Shown here: positions 52,320 through 56,869 of the stretch, piece after piece
How positions within the stretch are numbered: position 1 is the stretch's first letter
Layout of the letters: the number at the start of each line of letters is the position of its first letter
NCBI RefSeq assembly: GCF_001434395.1
Contig: NZ_AZFS01000061.1
Span: 263,144-320,012 of the forward strand
DNA length: 56,869 bases
Direction: 5' to 3'
Source of the DNA: Levilactobacillus hammesii DSM 16381
GTDB taxonomy: Bacteria > Bacillota > Bacilli > Lactobacillales > Lactobacillaceae
Notes under the pieces: model-generated
Databases searched by the model: none
What the model was told of the DNA's origin: nothing
What the model saw: the letters and a program-made list of their open reading frames with translations, nothing else
Program-made: the position numbers and the translations under genes

Positions 52320-52354
52320 AAAAAGGTGTTCATTCGCACAGAATGGACACCTTT
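52320..52354 (-). terminator. Intra-cluster terminator between WxL and DUF916 genes
   Basis: Minus-strand AAAGGTGTCCATTC pairs with GAATGAACACCTTT, then T. It could reduce readthrough so that WxL protein is made in excess. Confidence 0.82.
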
Positions 52355-52370
52355 AATCGCATTTTGATTA

Positions 52371-53159
52371 TTACTTGCCTGGGGTGTCACTCAAGGTCCA
52401 GTTCAATTGGCCAGTGTAAGTACCAGTTGCAACGTTGGTAGGAACATTCAAAGTAACATTGGCAGGATCCAATTGCATAGTCGTTGCACCGGCACCAAAG
52501 CCAGTCTTAGCTGAGTAGATTGTGCCTGGCGTACCATCAGTTGCTAATGCACCAGTATCTGCTTTGTCAATCGTAGTTCCATCAGCAACGGCAGAGTTCT
52601 TAACAGTTGCCTTGCTACCATCAAGATCAAGCGTTGCACCCTTAAGTACACCAACCTTAGAATCGGTTAAAGCTGAACTGTTAACCGTAACCGTCCAACC
52701 AGCGTTAGACCCACGAGTATCAGAAACTTCAGTTAACAGGTTAGCGTTACTTGCAAAGGCTCCGTTAGTAACCTTAACAACATTGGTTGTCCCGTCAGCA
52801 TTTTTACTACCGTTATTAATACTCTGCGTAGTGCCAGAAGTCTGTGCCTTGATTGGCGCATCAGCGGAACCAAAATCAATGGAATTAGAAACAAACAGGA
52901 AAGTTAAGTCACCGCTTGGCGTAGTCCCACCGTTTGGATCCTTTGGATCAGTTGTATTGTCTGGATCAACTGGCTTAGTTGGGTCAGTTGGATCAACTGG
53001 TGTAGTCGTTGTGTCAGGCTTAGCAAAGTGAACAGTACTGTTCGTTGTCCCGCTAAGACCAGTGCCAGTATCCGTTGTTGCCGCGTTAGCTGTAACTGGT
53101 GCAATAGCCCCTAATAATAATGCACTTGCTAATAAAATACTGCTTAATGTCTTCTTCAT
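52371..53159 (-). CDS. WxL-domain surface protein
   Basis: 262 residues from the ATG at 53159, which has AGGGG upstream. Signal peptide ends near TANAA. A Pro/Asp/Thr linker with PVDPTDPTKP-type repeats (about 50-90) leads to the WxL domain, with W-x-[LV] motifs GWTV and NWTL (the last near the C-terminus). WxL domains attach non-covalently to peptidoglycan. First gene of the cluster, with a long leader. Confidence 0.88.
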   Translation of the reverse strand: MKKTLSSILLASALLLGAIAPVTANAATTDTGTGLSGTTNSTVHFAKPDTTTTPVDPTDPTKPVDPDNTTDPKDPNGGTTPSGDLTFLFVSNSIDFGSADAPIKAQTSGTTQSINNGSKNADGTTNVVKVTNGAFASNANLLTEVSDTRGSNAGWTVTVNSSALTDSKVGVLKGATLDLDGSKATVKNSAVADGTTIDKADTGALATDGTPGTIYSAKTGFGAGATTMQLDPANVTLNVPTNVATGTYTGQLNWTLSDTPGK

Positions 53160-53341
53160 AATATAAGCACCCCTCAATGTTTGTTTTATCCCTCAAAGTC
53201 TCACACATCGATATTTAATAATCCTGATTGCCCCGTAACTACTAGTCATCGCAAAGATTGGCTTCGCTTAGTTAATGGGGGATCATTTCGCAACCGATCT
53301 CCTAGTTGATGGTTACGCTTTACTAAATATGTAACAAGTTC

Positions 53342-53370
53342 ATTATAGCGTGAGAAGGTCTGCCTGTAAA
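53342..53370 (-). promoter_or_regulatory. Promoter of the WxL cluster
   Basis: Minus-strand TTTACA (53365-53370), 17 nt, TATAAT (53342-53347). The leader is about 175 nt, unusually long, and I could not assign it a function. The stretch 53371-53582 beyond it shows no gene. Confidence 0.75.
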
Positions 53371-53582
53371 TAGTTTTTTTATTTAAAAATGAAACTTTTT
53401 TAGAAAATAATCATTTCTGCTATAAAAACTGTTATATCAAGGCATCTGAGCCCATTGAAGTTTGTTAACAAAACTAATTCCGTCCGTTATTTTTCAGCGT
53501 TTTATTGAATGTGGTCAAAAATTAGTCAGGTGATAACGGATGACGCCCCCCTCTCATCAAACCATCGAACTATTTCGCCAAT

Positions 53583-53614
53583 AAAAAAAGCGGCCCAGAC
53601 CTTGTCCGGACCGC
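53583..53614 (-). terminator. Terminator of the 511-residue protein gene
   Basis: Minus-strand GCGG-CC-GAC pairs with GTC-GG-CCGC, then seven T. Confidence 0.87.
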
Positions 53615-53619
53615 CTACT

Positions 53620-55155
53620 CTAATTCTCTTCAGTTAACAGTTGCGCCACAAGTCGCTGTGTGGCGGCAGTTCGTCCCGCTTGTCGATCCTGTTCCAACAG
53701 GTAATACCGGTGCAGCGCAGATAACGTCACGGCCTCATCCGCGGCCGGCAGGGCATATAACCGATGATAGGCCGCTGCCACCGCCGTAAACTCATTTTCC
53801 CCATCAATGAGCCGGCGTAGTTGCGCTGGCGTGACGTGGTTTTTCCGGGCGGGGACCCAGCCGGCCGTGGGTTGCCGCTCTAAACGTTGTTGCAAAGCCC
53901 GTCTTAATCTCGCTGGCCAATCCGTCGGTAGCGATTGACCCTGTTCTAATCGTGTTTTCAAGGTTAGAAGCTGGGGATATACTGCAGCCGGTACTTGCCG
54001 GCCTTCCCAACAACGTTGCAGGTCCCCCAAACGTGCCTGTCGCTGAGCAACCGGCAGATCAAAACCGATGACCGCGTTAAACACGTCATCATCCCAATCC
54101 CGTTGGCGTTGGGCGGCCAACCGGCGACTGATACGATTCAGATCAGCCACCAGGTAGCGCGGTACAATCTGCAACCGAGCCGCCTTAATTTGACCGGTTC
54201 GCGCAAACTCGGTTGCCATCACACCTAATTGGTAAGAATTCACCAATTTCCGCAACGCCACTGGCATCGGAATCGCTGCTAACTCCTGCTTAAACACCGC
54301 CAGCGTTAAATGCTGCGTCAACAGGCCCGCTACCGCTGTCAGATAAGTTTGATAGTCCGCAGAGGCGCGTAGTGTCCGTTCCGCCGCCGTTTGCGCCGAA
54401 TTTGCTGCCTCCCAGGCGGCCTGTTCTTCCTTGGCGGCTAAATCCTGGGCCGCACGCTGCTTCACCTGCACCCGCTGCCGTTGAACCTGTTCGGCCTGCT
54501 GATCCGCCGATTGTAGCTGATCGTATTCCGTCAAATACGGGGCTAATTGCGCGTCTGGCAGCGTCTGTGTCCGATGCCGTAAATAACCTGTGACCGTGGC
54601 TTGCGTGCCGTTGTGCACCCAACGTTGCCGTCTCCGGTGGGTTTGTGGCAAATGCGGCAGTGCATCTTTGGTCCACAGAATTTCTGGCACCACCGGATAT
54701 TGCGCCGTCAGCGTGTCATACTGGGCGACCGCGTGGAAATTATCCTCGGTCGTAATGGCCATCAGATACTGCATTTCATCACTCATAAACTTCTTAACAC
54801 ACTCGGACCCCACCAGGATCTCGTGGCCGGTCGCCCGCAACACCACGTGGTATTCGTAGCGCACCGGCTTATGACACAGCGCACAGTGGTGCCAGTCCAT
54901 GCGGCGATCACTGGCATTGATAGCGTAGGGCAATCGGGCCAACAATTTCCAAGCCAGACTCCCCGTCACCAGCCAATCCACGCGCTGCTCCTGAATCGTC
55001 TCCCTGGCCGAGCGAGTCAAAAAGTCACTGGTGTCTTTAACCGTCGGATGGTCACGCAGCACCGGTAAGACCCGGGTCAGCGCTGGTAGTTCTAGGGCTG
55101 GTTGCGTCAGTTGTAGGAACCGGTTCTGCGCCGGCGTGAGAAGGGTGGTTGCCAT
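53620..55155 (-). CDS. Large protein of unknown function with a putative zinc site
   Basis: 511 residues, cytoplasmic, Gln/Ala/Arg/Leu-rich. Near residue 91, CALC (Cys91, Cys94) is followed 25 residues later by VGSECVKKF (Cys119), a layout like the small zinc-ribbon seen in various phage and bacterial proteins (C-x2-C...VG-x-x-CVxxF). A probable coiled-coil of about 60 residues (QQAEQVQRQRVQVKQRAAQD) follows. The ATG at 55155 has AAAGGA 9 nt before. Single gene. Nucleic-acid binding is a guess only. Confidence 0.68.
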   Translation of the reverse strand: MATTLLTPAQNRFLQLTQPALELPALTRVLPVLRDHPTVKDTSDFLTRSARETIQEQRVDWLVTGSLAWKLLARLPYAINASDRRMDWHHCALCHKPVRYEYHVVLRATGHEILVGSECVKKFMSDEMQYLMAITTEDNFHAVAQYDTLTAQYPVVPEILWTKDALPHLPQTHRRRQRWVHNGTQATVTGYLRHRTQTLPDAQLAPYLTEYDQLQSADQQAEQVQRQRVQVKQRAAQDLAAKEEQAAWEAANSAQTAAERTLRASADYQTYLTAVAGLLTQHLTLAVFKQELAAIPMPVALRKLVNSYQLGVMATEFARTGQIKAARLQIVPRYLVADLNRISRRLAAQRQRDWDDDVFNAVIGFDLPVAQRQARLGDLQRCWEGRQVPAAVYPQLLTLKTRLEQGQSLPTDWPARLRRALQQRLERQPTAGWVPARKNHVTPAQLRRLIDGENEFTAVAAAYHRLYALPAADEAVTLSALHRYYLLEQDRQAGRTAATQRLVAQLLTEEN

Positions 55156-55242
55156 CAAAAATCGTCCTTTCCGAGTTCAAAAGTCATTCTGTAAGCATAC
55201 CACAACTCGCCATTTAGGGGAACGTACGTTTAATAACTCATC

Positions 55243-55269
55243 AAAAAAAGAAGCGTCCCTAAGGACACT
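55243..55269 (-). terminator. Small minus-strand terminator
   Basis: AGTGTCC pairs with GGACGCT over a short loop, then T-rich bases. It follows the fragment at 55281. Confidence 0.65.
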
Positions 55270-55280
55270 CCCAACCCCAA

Positions 55281-55373
55281 CTAGCCTAAGAAATAGTTGC
55301 TCGCATTCAGCGTGTACTTAACCTTCTTATCATTTAGGTAAACCGTTGCGTAATTGAAAACAAAGAAGAAGCC
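55281..55373 (-). pseudogene. C-terminal remnant of a lost gene
   Basis: A 30-codon open stretch ending in a stop encodes FVFNYATVYLNDKKVKYT-type sequence. It has no start codon: a TGA lies immediately upstream in frame. It is followed by a terminator. This looks like the tail of a deleted gene rather than a working one; chance is possible. Confidence 0.35.
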
Positions 55374-55417
55374 TCATTCTATGACGTTCTCTGACAGAAA
55401 TCACGCCTTATAAATTT

Positions 55418-56263
55418 TTAAATATGGACCATCATGACGGCCCCACCGATCAGAATCGCCAGCCCAATTGCCTTGGGAATCAGCTGTTTGAGATTGGCTT
55501 CCTTTAAGATCACCACGCTCAGTAGGGTTGCGACTACGACGTTTAACTGGGTCAGAACAAAGCCATTCACCAACCCGTTGAGGTTCAGCGACATCAGATA
55601 GGTTCCCGCCGCCACGGCAAAGATAAAGCCCGAGGTAATATTGCGCAGCCCCCACGGATCCTGTCCCGGAATTCGTTTCCGCCCAACCAGGTAAATCGTC
55701 AGGGCACCGGCCATCATCCCCAAGGTCTGTGGCAAGAAGCCCGTCAAGCCCTTGCCCACCGCATAGTGAGGGAATCCGGAATAGCCCCAGTAACCCACAC
55801 AGGTCACCACCAGCAGCGCATAAGCACCGAGATCCTTACGGGAAACGTGAATGACACCGTTGCTAATCATCACCCCGGCGAGAATGATCATCAGCGCAAT
55901 CACGCCCAACGCGCTATCGTGCCAACCCACCCATTCGCCAAAGACCCAGCCACCAATCAGGGAGTTCCCAATAATCTGCAGAGCCGTCGAGAACGGAACG
56001 GCGTTGTTGACCCCTAAGGCACCATATCCCCAGTACTGGCCACCTTGCCCAATACTCCAGCAGACCCCTGAACAAAAATAGAGGAGAAAATCAGTCACGT
56101 TGAGATCATAGTGAAAAATCAATTGGAGCACAATGGCACTGATCACGCCCCCCACACTGGTTCCCAACAGCTGTTCCGTCCAGTTGCCCCCGGTCCGTCC
56201 CTGCATCCAAATGGGCAGAATCCCCCAAAAGAGTGCTGGCAAGAGACCAATTACGATATTCAT
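55418..56263 (-). CDS. GlcU/RbsU-family sugar uptake protein (GRP transporter)
   Basis: 281 residues, ten membrane helices in two five-helix halves, typical of the glucose/ribose porter family (GLLPALFWGILPIW, GQGGQYWGYGALG, VATLLSVVILKEANL). The family takes up glucose or ribose by proton symport without phosphorylation. A cre overlaps the -35 of its promoter. Single gene. Confidence 0.87.
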   Translation of the reverse strand: MNIVIGLLPALFWGILPIWMQGRTGGNWTEQLLGTSVGGVISAIVLQLIFHYDLNVTDFLLYFCSGVCWSIGQGGQYWGYGALGVNNAVPFSTALQIIGNSLIGGWVFGEWVGWHDSALGVIALMIILAGVMISNGVIHVSRKDLGAYALLVVTCVGYWGYSGFPHYAVGKGLTGFLPQTLGMMAGALTIYLVGRKRIPGQDPWGLRNITSGFIFAVAAGTYLMSLNLNGLVNGFVLTQLNVVVATLLSVVILKEANLKQLIPKAIGLAILIGGAVMMVHI

Positions 56264-56297
56264 TCCGTTCGCCTCGTTTCCGCCTTCAATAGGTTTA

Positions 56298-56327
56298 ATC
56301 GTACGCCTTTAATGAAAGCGCTGTCAA
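56298..56327 (-). promoter_or_regulatory. GlcU promoter with overlapping cre
   Basis: Minus-strand TTGACA (56322-56327), 18 nt, TACGAT (56298-56303). On the plus strand ATGAAAGCGCTGTCA (56312-56326) fits WTGNAANCGNWNNCW at every position and covers the -35. Confidence 0.77.
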
Positions 56328-56367
56328 TAACGTTTATTCTGCTTTTGTCCCATGCATGCCACACCAA

Positions 56368-56407
56368 AAAACGGCACCGCTGTCACCCTAAAGGGTAATA
56401 ACGATGC
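56368..56407 (-). terminator. Minus-strand terminator from beyond the repeat
   Basis: CGGC-CG-ACCCT pairs with AGGGT-CG-GCCG, then TTTTTT on the minus strand. It would end transcription entering from the right through repeat copy 6. Confidence 0.75.
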
Positions 56408-56442
56408 CGACTTGATTTGATTTCAATATTGATGATACTTGG

Positions 56443-56869
56443 CCGCCTTGCCGTTCGCCAAATTTGGACTAGAACGCGGTGGGCAGGACGGCTCGAGCCA
56501 CAGAGCGGTCTCGGGCCTTGCTTTGAACCGATAACCCGCGTTTCAAAGACACCATTTTCCAAGTAGACCACTTGGAAAATCCCACGGCTGAGCCCAAATT
56601 TGGCTCACTCACGGCTTCACAGAATGTCACCCATAACCTGGGATGAACATTGCCAGTCCACTGATGTGAGTATCACCGTTATGGTTCAGAATTAGCTTAA
56701 CCGGAGGAGGCCAGAGATGGAGGCAGCCGTGACAACGGTGTTAGCCGATTCTTCGGCTTACAGCGTGGGACGTGTTTGGAGACCGGCGAACTCTGCCGGG
56801 CTTCAAACCGAGCCGGAGGACCGTACTTCAGGCCGCAGGCGGTCCCCACAGCAGCCGGAATCTCTGGCA
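56443..56869 (+). repeat. Structured repeat element, copy 6 (subfamily 1, cut by window end)
   Basis: Domain A helix 56457-56467 pairs with 56594-56604. Inner stems are GGCTCGAG/CTCGGGCC, CTTTGAA/TTCAAAG and CCAAGT/ACTTGG. Domain B starts near 56700 with ACGGTGTTAGCCGA/TCGGCTTACAGCGT and CCGGC/GCCGG, and reaches the start of its closing 3' strand at the window end. A right-hand inverted end cannot be judged. Confidence 0.83.

Noticed and set aside
1-56869. tRNA genes, rRNA genes, CRISPR array, complete insertion sequence or prophage
   Set aside because: None was recognised on reading; the only multi-copy sequences are the structured elements and the MFS duplication.

Overview
The window reads as chromosomal DNA of a Lactobacillaceae species, most like the Levilactobacillus/Lactiplantibacillus side of the family. 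The reasons are the near-50% GC, dense gene packing with strong Shine-Dalgarno sites, a pyruvate oxidase, a GH25 lysozyme with lactobacillus-type surface repeats, an OpuC-type osmolyte ABC operon, a WxL/DUF916/LPXTG cell-surface cluster, an Flp-type Crp/Fnr regulator and cre sites. The species cannot be fixed from the sequence alone. No rRNA, tRNA, CRISPR array, intact insertion sequence or prophage was seen.

Layout. 1-5.7 kb: structured repeat end, succinate-semialdehyde-type dehydrogenase, TetR regulator, Ogt, NADH dehydrogenase, SDR protein. 5.8-9.8 kb: small secreted protein, OmpR-type two-component system, small protein, repeat copy, membrane protein. 9.9-18.7 kb: MarR/MFS drug-efflux pair, pyruvate oxidase, CorA, PnuC, a second MarR, GH13 glucosidase. 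18.8-25.7 kb: repeat copy, GlcD-type flavoprotein divergent from MarR/PaiA, two-component ABC exporter, AI-2E-type membrane protein. 25.9-30.2 kb: secreted protein, GH25 lysozyme, stand-alone purH. 30.3-36.7 kb: two-gene membrane glycosylation operon, DUF3737/MalY pair, DyP peroxidase. 37-39.7 kb: tandem duplicated MFS genes with duplicated promoters. 39.7-45.1 kb: opuC operon flanked by two repeat copies in opposite orientation. 45.2-50.5 kb: membrane proteins, YtrA-type ABC operon, Flp regulator divergent from an EF-hand-bearing protein and a 50-residue membrane protein. 50.6-56.9 kb: WxL surface cluster, an unknown 511-residue protein, a GlcU-type sugar transporter and a last repeat copy.

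The most unusual content is a family of intergenic elements about 400-530 bp long. Six copies are present, two of them cut by the window ends, plus one remnant. Each full copy has two domains, A and B, and each domain is closed by a long-range helix. Aligning the copies by eye shows compensatory base changes in at least six helices, including wholesale replacement of the domain A closing helix between two subfamilies. Reading frames within the copies shift relative to one another. This suggests a conserved nucleic-acid fold, either a structured RNA or a mobile element with DNA secondary structure. One copy ends in perfect 19-nt inverted repeats. I do not recognise the family.

The regulatory picture is coherent. 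Good cre sites lie at the promoters of pyruvate oxidase, the GH13 glucosidase and the GlcU transporter. A PurBox pair with the classical 17-nt gap lies upstream of purH. A perfect FNR-type box lies between the flp-like gene and the EF-hand protein, at the spacing expected of a class II activator. MarR- and YtrA-type palindromes sit at the promoters of their own operons.
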